Source: Trinickia fusca
GTDB lineage: Bacteria; Pseudomonadota; Gammaproteobacteria; Burkholderiales; Burkholderiaceae
DNA: 64,000 nt
Direction: 5' to 3'
NCBI RefSeq assembly: GCF_003628145.1
Contig: NZ_RBZV01000001.1
Span: 713,548 to 777,547 of the forward strand
The translations under genes were made by a program, and so were the position numbers. The notes under the pieces were generated by a model. The model ran no database searches. It worked only from the letters and a program-made list of their open reading frames with translations, and was not told the DNA's origin. Shown here piece by piece: positions 1 through 8,502 of this stretch (the stretch's first letter is position 1; the number at the start of each line of letters is the position of its first letter).

Positions 1-63
1 AATGCGGGTTGAGTCTGCTCGTTTCGACCTAGTTTACGTAGGCCGTGGACGTCGCCGTGCCGG

Positions 64-891
64 TCACGGTGACTGGGCATCCGCCCGCTCGCTTGCGCGT
101 GCGGCATGCCACGTCGCGTCCTGCGGGTCGTCCGTACTGCGATAAGGCTGGAGCAGAAACGGAAAGCGCTGGCACAACGATGCAGATTCTCGCAAGGCCA
201 CGATATGGTTGACCATCCATTGCAGCAAGTCGCTTCCCTGCCGGATCTGATGCGCGCTCCAAGCCGGCATCGCATCGAACAGCGCGGCGAAGCCGTCCCA
301 GCGAGAAGGGCGGCCGCCGATCGCGGGCCGGATGTAGGTGTTCAGGCAGATGTCGTCGCCGTCGGTCATCGTGCCGACGAACAGGCCTTTCGCGGTGGGT
401 ACGCCGACCTGCTTCCATTTCTCGACGACCGCGAGCATGCGCAGCACGCGCGCCAACACGAATGCGGCGCTCGTCTCGTGCTCGATTTCAGCGAGCGACA
501 CGACGCCATTGCGTTGCATGCACCGCGCGACGGCATGCGGCTTGATCGTGCTCGAGGCGAAGCTGCGCAGCACGAGCTCGGGAACGGTGAGCTGCAACTG
601 GAATTCGCGCAAGCCGTGCTCGGCGCTCATGGTCGAGAAATTGATGAACAGGCCTTCGACCTGGCCGAGCGCACCCACGTAAGGATCGAGGCCCAGCCGG
701 GTCAGCTTCGGTGCGACCTGGCGTTCGAGCAAGCGCATGAGATTGCGCCGGTTGCGCACGCCGGTGAAGTGGTCGAGGCACTGCGTGATGACGTCGCTGA
801 TCTCCCAGCGACGCTCTTCGGCGAGCAAGCGAGGCGATCGGCTCAGGTCGAACCTTGCGCGGCCATGTGCCACGCGTGGATCTACAAACAT
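64..891 (-). CDS. Uncharacterised protein, divergent from the transposase-antitoxin fusion gene
   Basis: I do not recognise the family. The frame gives a protein-like sequence of about 275 residues from an ATG at 891; the opposite-strand frames here are Arg/Ala-rich and look like shadows. It is a mixed alpha/beta-looking soluble protein with no signal peptide or membrane segment. Visible patches include a basic, Leu-rich stretch (TGVRNRRNLMRLLERQV) near residue 40, and a central part with GLFVGTMTDGDDI. The frame stays open upstream of 891, with a possible GTG at about 1038, so the N-terminus is uncertain. It is transcribed away from the neighbouring fusion gene with about 270 bases between the two starts, so the two may share a control region. 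A role in regulation or in partnership with that gene is possible but unproven. Confidence 0.6.
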   Translation of the reverse strand: MFVDPRVAHGRARFDLSRSPRLLAEERRWEISDVITQCLDHFTGVRNRRNLMRLLERQVAPKLTRLGLDPYVGALGQVEGLFINFSTMSAEHGLREFQLQLTVPELVLRSFASSTIKPHAVARCMQRNGVVSLAEIEHETSAAFVLARVLRMLAVVEKWKQVGVPTAKGLFVGTMTDGDDICLNTYIRPAIGGRPSRWDGFAALFDAMPAWSAHQIRQGSDLLQWMVNHIVALRESASLCQRFPFLLQPYRSTDDPQDATWHAARASERADAQSP

Positions 892-1164
892 GCCGGTCCT
901 CACGGGTCCATTGCGGGCGGATGGCCTCGGCGTATGCACGAGGGTTGCCGGGTGGAGGGCAACGATCGCGACCGAAAGCGGGCCGGCTTGCGCCCGGGCT
1001 TGGTTGGCCGCCGCCCTGTCGGACGCGAGGATAGCATGCACAGGCGCGCGCGTGATCGATGCGCAAGCATCCGAAAGTCGGCGCCGCGCTTGCCTCAGGC
1101 ACGCGGCCCAAGGATGCCGATGAGCGCCTTGCCAAAACATTGATGACAGTGATGAGGTAACCAG

Positions 1165-2817
1165 GTGATACGCACGGTCATGGAACGCTTTGTCGAGCAC
1201 AGCCCGATGGCAGTGATGGCGCGGCTCGTCATGCAATGGGCAATACACGCGGAGCCGGTCGGCGATGCGCTCGAACACGACGAGCACGAACAGACGCGCG
1301 AGCAGCTGTTCTCGATGACGGTCGGCGCGATGGCGTCGATTGAGGCGCGCTTGCGGCGGCCGTCTCAAGCGAACACGACCATGCCGGCGGAATTCGGCGT
1401 ACTCGTCGCCGCTTTGCATGACAGCGCGAGCCGGCTTCGCGCCGCATGGGGCCGCACGCTGGTGCGCGACAGCGTCGAGCTGTTGCTGCCTGCCGTGCGG
1501 CCGCGCGCCGACGAGCGCGTATCCACGGCGGCAGGATTTCGGCTCAGGGTGCTCGATGGCGGCCCGATGCTGCGTGGCATGCAATGCGCCGGGGGAGACG
1601 GCTGCGCCCAGGCGGCGCCGGTCGCCGAGATGGGTGCCTATCCCGCGCAGACGAGCGGCGTGCTGCCCGTCTACGACCCCGAGCTCGCGATGATCGTCGA
1701 TCTCTTGCCGTATGAGGGCGGTTACGCGCGCGAGCGTGCGTTCTTGCGTGTGCTTATGGAATCGGTCCGGCCCGGCGAGCTGTGGCTCGTCGATGGTCGC
1801 TTCGACGCGAATGCGATCGTTTCCGGCTGGCCGCGTAATGGCGGCACGTTCATCGTCGCCGAGCACGGCTGCACACCGGTCTATCGTGAGCTCGCCGAGC
1901 CACGCGAGCAAGGACGGCTCGGTGATGAGGCCGTGTACGAGCAGGCGGTCGGGGTCGCCGACGAATGGGGGGCGTCGCTCGTGTTCAGGCGTATCGAATG
2001 GCATCGAAGCGCCGCCGGTTCAGGTGAGGGCAGTGACGCGATCGTGAGCATTCTGACGAACGTGCCCGCGTCGCAGCTCGACGCACTCGAGGTCGTGCGC
2101 CTGTACCATCGACGCTGGAGCGAAGCGTTGCCGCTGCCGATGGATGCCGTGTCGGACGAGGGCGTACTCGCTGCGGCGCCGCCACGCGCTGCGCTGCTCG
2201 CCAGCAGCATCGTCGCGCTGGCCTATAACGTGCTCAGTACCATGATGACCGTCGTCGGAAGCACGCTGGCGCTCGCCGCACGCGATATGGAGCATTTGCC
2301 CGTGGACATGGCGGCGGGCGTCGAGGCGGCTTATGGCGGCATGATGATCGCGCTGCCCGCGGAAAACTGGCGGCGCTACGACAGGCTTCCCGAGTCCAGC
2401 CTGTGCCGGATCTTGCGTCATCTGGCCGTTCATCTCGATCCACGCAGCGAGCGAAGAAAGCGACGCGACGATCGAGCCTCGGCCCGCTCGCAGGCCCGGC
2501 TGCGCGCGGCAACGCTGGCTAGCCTGCTACCCGACGAAGCGGCACTGTATTCCGCGGCACCGTTCAAGCCGCACACGATCGCCATGGCGACGCGCGACTT
2601 CAGCAGCAATCCGTCCAAGGCGTTGCGCCATGCGAGTGAAGCGCTGGTCATGGTCACCAAATACAATCGGCCGATCGCGCTGCTCGTGTCGATCGACGAT
2701 TGGAATCGGTTGCTGGGAGAGGTGCGGGAGACGAGCCTCGATCGCCTCTCGCTCGACTATGCCGCGTTCGAGCAGATTCAGGATGGCCCGGTTGCCGGCG
2801 AGTGCTCGCTGAACTAG
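1165..2817 (+). CDS. IS4-type transposase relative fused to a Phd/YefM antitoxin-like C-terminal domain
   Basis: About 550 residues from a GTG preceded by GAGG (1153-1156). Residues ~1-420 follow IS4-family DDE transposases of the type that carry VLDG, then VYDPxL...E(D)GxAxER, then LW(I/L)xD, then LYRxRW. Here they read VLDGGP, VYDPELAMIVD, GGYARERAF, LWLVDGRF and LYHRRWSE, followed by the usual PRAALLA...AYNVL helix. The glutamate after RW is one residue nearer than in active relatives (RWxE instead of RWxxE), so catalysis may be lost. Residues ~475-535 match Phd/YefM antitoxins: TRDFSSNPSKALRHA, then VTKYNRPIALLVSIDDW. No terminal inverted repeats or target duplication were seen around it, and no toxin gene follows (the next gene is a minus-strand gspK). 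A domesticated DNA-binding protein or regulator is my inference. Confidence 0.7.
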   Translation: MIRTVMERFVEHSPMAVMARLVMQWAIHAEPVGDALEHDEHEQTREQLFSMTVGAMASIEARLRRPSQANTTMPAEFGVLVAALHDSASRLRAAWGRTLVRDSVELLLPAVRPRADERVSTAAGFRLRVLDGGPMLRGMQCAGGDGCAQAAPVAEMGAYPAQTSGVLPVYDPELAMIVDLLPYEGGYARERAFLRVLMESVRPGELWLVDGRFDANAIVSGWPRNGGTFIVAEHGCTPVYRELAEPREQGRLGDEAVYEQAVGVADEWGASLVFRRIEWHRSAAGSGEGSDAIVSILTNVPASQLDALEVVRLYHRRWSEALPLPMDAVSDEGVLAAAPPRAALLASSIVALAYNVLSTMMTVVGSTLALAARDMEHLPVDMAAGVEAAYGGMMIALPAENWRRYDRLPESSLCRILRHLAVHLDPRSERRKRRDDRASARSQARLRAATLASLLPDEAALYSAAPFKPHTIAMATRDFSSNPSKALRHASEALVMVTKYNRPIALLVSIDDWNRLLGEVRETSLDRLSLDYAAFEQIQDGPVAGECSLN

Positions 2818-2841
2818 GCTCGAATGGTGTTCGTGAAGGCC

Positions 2842-3834
2842 CTAGTCGATCAGGCGATGTACCCAGATGACCGACGTCCAGCTGAAGTTGCCGATCCCGT
2901 ATCGGGCGAGCAGCGTATCGATGCGTGTGTCGATACGGGCCGAGTGGATGCGGCAGTGAACGATGAAGTAGCCGCTATTGACGCCGACGCTGGCCCCCTC
3001 GGGCAACACGGCGCTGCCTTGGCCCGTCGCGAGCACTTCGGAGATGTCGCCGGTGCTGACGAAGTAAGCCGCGTTGCGTCGCTCGATGAGACGCTGAGCC
3101 TCTGCGCGAGACAGCGTCGGGATCGCCGCCACGAGAACGGGCGCCGAGGCCGTATTGGCGTTGACCGTGGTCAAGTCGGGCAGGAGGGTGACGAAGGGGG
3201 CAAGGGTCTTGATCGCGCGCGTATCGTATCCGGGGACGCGTGACAGATCGGCCACCGACACGAGTTGCAGCGGCCAGCCGCCTGCGCTGTTCGTCTCGCG
3301 CAGCGATTGCACCATATACGCAGCCGTTTGCTGCGCCAGCGTGGGACTGAGCGACAGCTCGTCGAGCAGGCGCCGATAGGCGAGCACCCCGTCCTCGTTG
3401 ATCTGCCACGGCTGGCCCGGTGCCTGACGGGACACGAGGTTCGTCAGGTTGAATCTCGCTTGCGCGTCTTCGACCTGACCGGAAATCCAGGCACGGGCAA
3501 GCTCGCCGTTGACGGCGGCGGCGTCAGGCGGCAGGAAATCGGCCAATTGCATGTCGTTCACCGCGGCCGACCACGCCTGGCCGAAATAGGTCACGTTCGA
3601 CGATGCGCTTTGGACGCGCAAGACGGCACGCGCCCACTCGACGGCGGCGCGCTCGGCCCACAGGGTCTCGGCGGCGAGGCGCTGGTTCTGCACCTCGCGC
3701 ATGGCGACCTGCTGGCGCCATAGCACGCCCGCGGCCAGCACGGCAGCGAGCGCGACCACCAGCAATACGGTCACGAGCGCGATGCCGCGCTCGCGCGGTG
3801 CCACGGTCATGCTTCGGCGTCGATCCTCATGCAT
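2842..3834 (-). CDS. gspK: Type II secretion minor pseudopilin GspK, isolated from its operon
   Basis: About 330 residues. GspK caps the tip of the type II secretion pseudopilus with GspI and GspJ. The N-terminus has a type III (prepilin-like) signal: basic MHEDRRRSMTVAPRERG, then the hydrophobic helix IALVTVLLVVALAAVLAAG, with the prepilin peptidase site after the Gly. GspK characteristically lacks Glu5 of the mature protein, as here. The body has the family's helical repeats (SRVPGYD, TVNANTASAPVL, SRAEAQRLIERR) resembling its helix-hairpin-helix-like domain. A start at 3810 is also possible. The usual neighbours gspJ, gspL and gspM are absent: downstream lies the convergent fusion gene, upstream a small membrane protein. 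It is therefore an orphan or remnant of a moved cluster. Confidence 0.88.
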   Translation of the reverse strand: MHEDRRRSMTVAPRERGIALVTVLLVVALAAVLAAGVLWRQQVAMREVQNQRLAAETLWAERAAVEWARAVLRVQSASSNVTYFGQAWSAAVNDMQLADFLPPDAAAVNGELARAWISGQVEDAQARFNLTNLVSRQAPGQPWQINEDGVLAYRRLLDELSLSPTLAQQTAAYMVQSLRETNSAGGWPLQLVSVADLSRVPGYDTRAIKTLAPFVTLLPDLTTVNANTASAPVLVAAIPTLSRAEAQRLIERRNAAYFVSTGDISEVLATGQGSAVLPEGASVGVNSGYFIVHCRIHSARIDTRIDTLLARYGIGNFSWTSVIWVHRLID

Positions 3835-3884
3835 GTGCTCGACCTTGCGAATGTGAAGTAGGCGAAACGGTAAGCGAAATGGCA

Positions 3885-4454
3885 TCAAGCCTCGAACGCG
3901 AACCACGCATGCAGGATGCTGGCATGCATCGATGACGATATGCCGAAACCGGCGACGATGCCGGCCACCCAGAGCACGATAGCCGGCGAGTGAGGGCATT
4001 GCGTCTTGGCGACGAGTGGGCCGACTAGCCCGCCGATGGCGCCCGTGCCGTCGAGCAGCAGCATGAGCAGCGCGCACGCGACCCCCATGCCGACGGCGAA
4101 ATAATGGCCCGCCACGGCGCGGCGACTCGCGAACGGCTTGCGGTGATGACGTTGATTGGTCGCGACGATCGCAGCGGCGTTCGCGAGCGCAACGACGGCC
4201 ATCGCCGCGGGCCAGAACAGTGGCTGATCGCTGCGCGGGTCGATCATCAATAGCGCGCCGATCGTCCAGAAGGGCGGCGCGAGCAGCGTCACCGTCATCC
4301 AGGACAGCGATTGCCACTTCAGCCACGGCGCGCGCCAGCGCAAAGGCGCGGGCGCTTCCCATTCCCAAGCACTCGCGCGAGCGTCGCCCTGCGCGTCGGT
4401 GGCCATGCCTAGCCGGCGCGCGAGCCGCTTCAAGAACATCGTATCGATCGACAT
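3885..4454 (-). CDS. Uncharacterised small integral membrane protein
   Basis: 189 residues from ATG 4454, with GGGGA upstream on the minus strand. A cytoplasmic basic N-terminus (MFLKRLARRLG) is followed by about four hydrophobic segments: near residues 53-70 (SWMTVTLLAPPFWTIGALL), 80-98, 115-135 and 155-180. I recognise no catalytic or transport motif. It lies 50 bases upstream of gspK on the same strand and could be co-transcribed, but it is not a known Gsp component; GspL, GspM and GspC have different architectures. Function unknown. Confidence 0.65.
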   Translation of the reverse strand: MSIDTMFLKRLARRLGMATDAQGDARASAWEWEAPAPLRWRAPWLKWQSLSWMTVTLLAPPFWTIGALLMIDPRSDQPLFWPAAMAVVALANAAAIVATNQRHHRKPFASRRAVAGHYFAVGMGVACALLMLLLDGTGAIGGLVGPLVAKTQCPHSPAIVLWVAGIVAGFGISSSMHASILHAWFAFEA

Positions 4455-4972
4455 GGCGTTTTCCCCGTAGTGCTCAGCCTTGTATTCGATAAGACGTTCG
4501 GACGGGCGCTATGCCGCATGTCTACGTTGGACGGCGACCCGGGCTCTCCCTCATCAAGTGAATCGTCTAATGAATGTCATAAAAAGTTGCGAGTTGAAAG
4601 ACGACGATTGTCGGCTCGCGCGACGCGCTACGTGCAGCCTGAAAAAAAGTTTGCGGTATCGCATGGGTTGTTCCGTCTAGGTAGAGGAGAAGCGCGCTGC
4701 GGTCCTGACGATTCACGAGACACGGCATGACGTGAACCAACGCTATCGATCGCCACGACGACAAGTTGCACAAACGTTGCGGGTTGCAGACGTCGGCGTC
4801 GTCCTTGCAGATGCGGTCGCATCGTCCGTACGCATGACGCTTGGTGGTTGGCTTGATGTTTGATTAGGAAAACTAATTAGAAGTCATGGATTTGAAATAA
4901 ATCTGTGATATCGGCAGCCGCCGTCTGGCTTGCCGCTGCAGCGACGGTTTGAATCGGAAAGGGGAATGGCGC
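4455..4972. promoter_or_regulatory. Intergenic region upstream of the TpsB-TonB operon
   Basis: About 518 bases between divergent genes. It is noticeably more AT-rich at its right end (4850-4910), where a TTTGATTAGGAAAACTAATTAG stretch at about 4858-4879 contains a short ATTAG/CTAAT dyad of the kind found at operators and promoters. No convincing protein-coding frame or structured RNA was seen. The operon promoter presumably lies here. Confidence 0.35.
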
Positions 4973-6619
4973 ATGCCGCCAAGAGAAAGCGGGGAATCTC
5001 ATGAACACGGGCGCGGACTGCATCGGATTTGGGCGGGACTGGCGTTGATCGGTGGGCTGGGCATCGCGCTTGCCGCGCGCGGGCAGACCGCGCCCGGCAC
5101 GCCGCCAACGCCGGGCGTACCGCAGGCATTCGATGTCAACGAGTTCATCGTGCGCGGGAACACGACGCTGCCGACCGTCGATATCGAGAAAGCGGTGTAT
5201 CCGTTCGAAGGACCGGGGAAGACGTTCGCCGACGTCAACGCGGCCCGCGACGCGCTGCAGAAGGCCTATCAGGACAAGGGATACCAGTCGGTGGTCGTCG
5301 AACTGCCGGCACAGCAGGTCAAGAATGGGGTGATCGTGCTGCAAGTGGTCGAAGCAAAGGTGGGGCGGTTGCGTGTCGACGGTGCGAAATATTACTCGCC
5401 GCAGAACATCCGCGACGCAGTGCCGGCGCTTGCCGAAGGGACAGTGCCGAACTTCAACACGGCGCAGCAGCAGTTGACCGACCTCAACCAGTCCGCCGAT
5501 CGCCAGGTGATGCCGGTACTGAAACCGGGCGCGTTGCCGCAGACCGTCGACGTCGACTTGAAGGTGGACGACCACAGTCCGCTGCACGCAAGCGTGGACC
5601 TGAACAATGACAGCAGCCCGGGGACGTCGTCGTTGCGCACGAGCGCGACGCTCAGCTACTCGAATCTGTGGCAGCTCGGTCACGTCATTTCGGGCACGTA
5701 CCTGCTCGCGCCGCAGCATCCGAACGACGCGCGCGTGTACTCGTTCTCGTACCTTGCACCGCTGGCGGGTTCGCATTGGAGCTTGCTCGCCACCGCCCTG
5801 CATTCGGACAGCAACGTGGCGTCGGTCGGCGGCACCAACGTGCTCGGCAAAGGAACGACGTATGGCTTGACGGCCATCTATGGGCTGCCGGGCACCGACA
5901 CGTATACACAGTCGGCCAGCGTGGAGATCGATCGCAAGCATTACGAGGAAAACGTGATGCTGGCGGGGCAGACGTCGATGGCGCCGTTGACCTACGTGCC
6001 GGTGACGTTGTCGTACAACGGCCAGTTGAACCTGAAGAACTCGCTGACGACTTTTGCCGCGTCGCTGACGACGAACATCCGCGGCATCGGCAGCGATTGG
6101 GGCGCGTGGGACAACAAGCGCTACAACGCGACACCGGATTTCTTGTACGGCAAGTTCGACATCAATCACACGCAGCGCTTTGCCAACGACATGCAGGCCA
6201 ACGCGCATGTGAGCGCGCAGCTCTCCAACTCGCCGCTCGTCTCGAGCGAACAGTTTGCAGCCGGCGGCATGAACAGCGTGCGCGGCTACATGCAGGCCGA
6301 GGACACCGCCGACAGCGGCGTGATCGGTTCGCTCGAGGTCAGAAGTCCTTCGGTGGCGAAGTGGCTCGGCGGACAAGTGGGCAGCCGCATCAACGAATGG
6401 CGCTTTCACGCGTTCGTCGACGCCGCCCACCTATGGCTGCTGAGCCCGCTTCCGGAGCAGACCTCGAGCTTCAACCTGCTCAGCGCCGGGGTGGGAACGC
6501 GTCTGCAGCTGCTCAAGTACGCAAGCGCGGATTTCGAAGCGGGCTGGCCTTTGAAGGCCGGTCCCTATACGAAGCAGTACAGCCCGCGCTTCGATTTCTA
6601 CGTGCGATTGGGATTTTGA
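4973..6619 (+). CDS. TpsB/FhaC/ShlB-type two-partner secretion outer-membrane transporter
   Basis: About 548 residues. Start at ATG 4973, preceded by GGAAAGGGG; a TTG at 4949 is the only in-frame earlier alternative. Order: signal peptide (hydrophobic IWAGLALIGGLGIALAA), two POTRA domains (~45-200; FDVNEFIVRGNTTL, then VVEAKVGRLRVDGAKYYS), then a 16-strand-type barrel. The barrel carries the Omp85/TpsB motif VRGY (NSVRGYMQAE) and ends in a terminal phenylalanine (FYVRLGF), the BAM-recognition end. The family exports large beta-helical TpsA exoproteins through its pore. No TpsA gene is adjacent: the preceding 500 bases are non-coding and the following genes form a TonB/ExbBD module. The usual energy-independent TpsB is thus genetically tied to a TonB system, which is odd. 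Confidence 0.9.
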   Translation: MPPRESGESHEHGRGLHRIWAGLALIGGLGIALAARGQTAPGTPPTPGVPQAFDVNEFIVRGNTTLPTVDIEKAVYPFEGPGKTFADVNAARDALQKAYQDKGYQSVVVELPAQQVKNGVIVLQVVEAKVGRLRVDGAKYYSPQNIRDAVPALAEGTVPNFNTAQQQLTDLNQSADRQVMPVLKPGALPQTVDVDLKVDDHSPLHASVDLNNDSSPGTSSLRTSATLSYSNLWQLGHVISGTYLLAPQHPNDARVYSFSYLAPLAGSHWSLLATALHSDSNVASVGGTNVLGKGTTYGLTAIYGLPGTDTYTQSASVEIDRKHYEENVMLAGQTSMAPLTYVPVTLSYNGQLNLKNSLTTFAASLTTNIRGIGSDWGAWDNKRYNATPDFLYGKFDINHTQRFANDMQANAHVSAQLSNSPLVSSEQFAAGGMNSVRGYMQAEDTADSGVIGSLEVRSPSVAKWLGGQVGSRINEWRFHAFVDAAHLWLLSPLPEQTSSFNLLSAGVGTRLQLLKYASADFEAGWPLKAGPYTKQYSPRFDFYVRLGF

Positions 6620-6680
6620 GGACCTTTCGGATCGCGTGGCGCCCGGTGCGCGCGCGTGAGATTCATTCGGGGAGTGCATT

Positions 6681-8477
6681 GTGAAGCGAGCCTTGTTCCT
6701 TCTGCTGGTGATGTTGCTGGGCGTATTGCCCGGTGTGGCGAACGCGTGGTGGCAAAACGACTGGTCGTACCGCAAGGCGATCACGATCGACACGAGCCCC
6801 AAGGGCGCGAATATCGCGGACTCGGCGGGGCGGGTGCCGCTGCTGATCCGGCTGCACTCGGGCAACTTCCAGTTCGATGGCCTTGCCGAGAATGGCGCGG
6901 ACATCCGGTTCGTGGCGGCCGACGACAAGACCCCGCTCAACTACGAGATCGAGCAATACGATGCGGTGCTCGGCGTGGCGCTGATCTGGGTCGACGTTCC
7001 GAAGATGCCGGCTGGCGCGTCGCAGTCGATCTGGATGTACTACGGCAACACGAAGGCGCAGGACGGCAGCAAGCCGGCCGAGACGTTCGATCCCGACTAC
7101 ACGCTCGTGTACCACTTCAACGGCGCGTCGGGCACGCCGCCCAAGGATGCGACCGCCAACGCGAATACCGCCCGCAATGCGCCGTTCAAAACGGTCGAGG
7201 ACGGCATCATCGGCAAGGCCGCGCGGTTCGACGGCAACGCTGCGTTGAGCCTGCCGGCGAACCCGTCGTTGAACGTGAGCGCAGGGGGCAGCTTCACGTT
7301 CAGCGCATGGGTCAAGCCCGCCTCGCTCGCGCCGAACACGTTGCTCTTCAGCCATCGTGACGGCGCCAACGCGTTGCTGATCGGGCTCGACAACGGGGTG
7401 CCGTTCGCCGAGATCGACGGTGCGGCAGCGCCGGTTCGTACGCCTGCGTCGACGCCACTGGCGGTCGACAAATGGAGCCATGTGGCGGTGACGGCGGACG
7501 GCAAGACCCTGACCGTGTACGTCAATGGCAAAGAGGTGTCGCAGGTGGCCGCCACGCTGCCGGCGCTGACCGGGGCGTTGGCCGTGGCCGGTGACGTCGA
7601 GGGTGCGCCGGCCGGTTTCGCGGCATTTGCCGGCTCGCTGGACGAACTGCGGTTGTCGAAGGTGGCGCGCTCGCCGGCCCTGATCGCGCTCGATACGTTG
7701 TCTCAAGGCTCGGAATCGAAGCTCGTGGCCTACGGGGCGGACGAGAAACAGTCCGGTTTCGGCTTTGGCTACTTCGGCGTGATCGTGCACTCGGTGACGG
7801 TCGACGCTTGGGTGGTGATCGGGATCCTGTTGGCGATGGCGGCGGTCTCGTGGTTCGTGATGTGGACCAAGGCCCGGTACGTGAACCTGGTCGACAAGGC
7901 CAACAACTATTTCGTGCAGCGTTTTCGCGAGGTGGCCGGCAAGCATCTGGTGGGCCTCGCACGCGTGGAGGAGACCAGCGAGGAGGGCCGGCGCTTGCGG
8001 CAGTCCTCGCTCTATCGGCTGTACAAGGCGGGCGTTCACGAAATCCATAGCCGGGTCGACGAACGCGGACGCACGGTCATCACGACCGAATCGATAGAGG
8101 CCATCCGTGCGTCGATGGATGCGACGCTGGTCAGAGAAAACCAGCAGCTTTCGAAATCGATGGTGCTGCTCACGATCGCCATTTCAGGCGGCCCGTTCCT
8201 GGGCCTGCTCGGCACGGTGGTGGGGGTGATGATCACGTTCGCCGCGATCGCGGCGGCCGGCGACGTCAACGTGAACGCCATCGCGCCGGGTATCGCGGCG
8301 GCGCTGCTCGCGACGGTCACCGGGCTGTTCGTCGCCATTCCGGCGCTCTTTGGCTACAACTACCTGCTGATTCGCAACAAGAACGTGACCGCGAACATGC
8401 AGGTATTCGTCGACGAGTTCGTGACGCGCCTGGCCGAAGCGCATCGCAGTCCTGAGCACGCTGTGCTGGCCGACTGA
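6681..8477 (+). CDS. DUF2341-LamG-MotA/TolQ/ExbB fusion protein
   Basis: 598 residues from a GTG with GGGAG 8 bases upstream. Domain order: signal peptide (LFLLLVMLLGVLPGVANA), DUF2341 (~22-140; begins WWQNDWSYRKAI, with IWMYYGN), a concanavalin/LamG-like domain (~150-350; YHFN...FDGNAALSLP...FTFSAWVKP), then an ExbB-type channel. The channel has a first membrane helix at ~376-396, a cytoplasmic loop, and helices at ~494-520 (GLLGTVVGVMITF) and ~537-562 (GIAAALLATVTGLFVAIP). ExbB subunits conduct protons to power TonB. This one therefore carries a large periplasmic carbohydrate/protein-binding-like sensor or adaptor ahead of the motor. It is followed by exbD and tonB, with which it must assemble. 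The ligand of the LamG-like part is unknown. Confidence 0.9.
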   Translation: MKRALFLLLVMLLGVLPGVANAWWQNDWSYRKAITIDTSPKGANIADSAGRVPLLIRLHSGNFQFDGLAENGADIRFVAADDKTPLNYEIEQYDAVLGVALIWVDVPKMPAGASQSIWMYYGNTKAQDGSKPAETFDPDYTLVYHFNGASGTPPKDATANANTARNAPFKTVEDGIIGKAARFDGNAALSLPANPSLNVSAGGSFTFSAWVKPASLAPNTLLFSHRDGANALLIGLDNGVPFAEIDGAAAPVRTPASTPLAVDKWSHVAVTADGKTLTVYVNGKEVSQVAATLPALTGALAVAGDVEGAPAGFAAFAGSLDELRLSKVARSPALIALDTLSQGSESKLVAYGADEKQSGFGFGYFGVIVHSVTVDAWVVIGILLAMAAVSWFVMWTKARYVNLVDKANNYFVQRFREVAGKHLVGLARVEETSEEGRRLRQSSLYRLYKAGVHEIHSRVDERGRTVITTESIEAIRASMDATLVRENQQLSKSMVLLTIAISGGPFLGLLGTVVGVMITFAAIAAAGDVNVNAIAPGIAAALLATVTGLFVAIPALFGYNYLLIRNKNVTANMQVFVDEFVTRLAEAHRSPEHAVLAD

Positions 8478-8502
8478 ACGACCGACCGCCACGGAGAATG
8501 CC

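Noticed and set aside
106..1143. Long open frame on the plus strand over the first gene
   Set aside because: Composition is dominated by Arg/Ala/Gln/His and it mirrors the protein-like minus-strand frame 64-891; a shadow of the GC-rich third position.
4567..4773. Small open frame in the region upstream of the TpsB gene
   Set aside because: No ribosome-binding site, no signal peptide or family pattern; treated as non-coding.
4877..6430. Long minus-strand open frame opposite the TpsB gene
   Set aside because: Arg/His-rich shadow; the plus-strand frame has full TpsB motifs.
6663..8048. Minus-strand frame opposite the DUF2341-ExbB gene
   Set aside because: No domain-like content, and the opposite frame is unambiguous.
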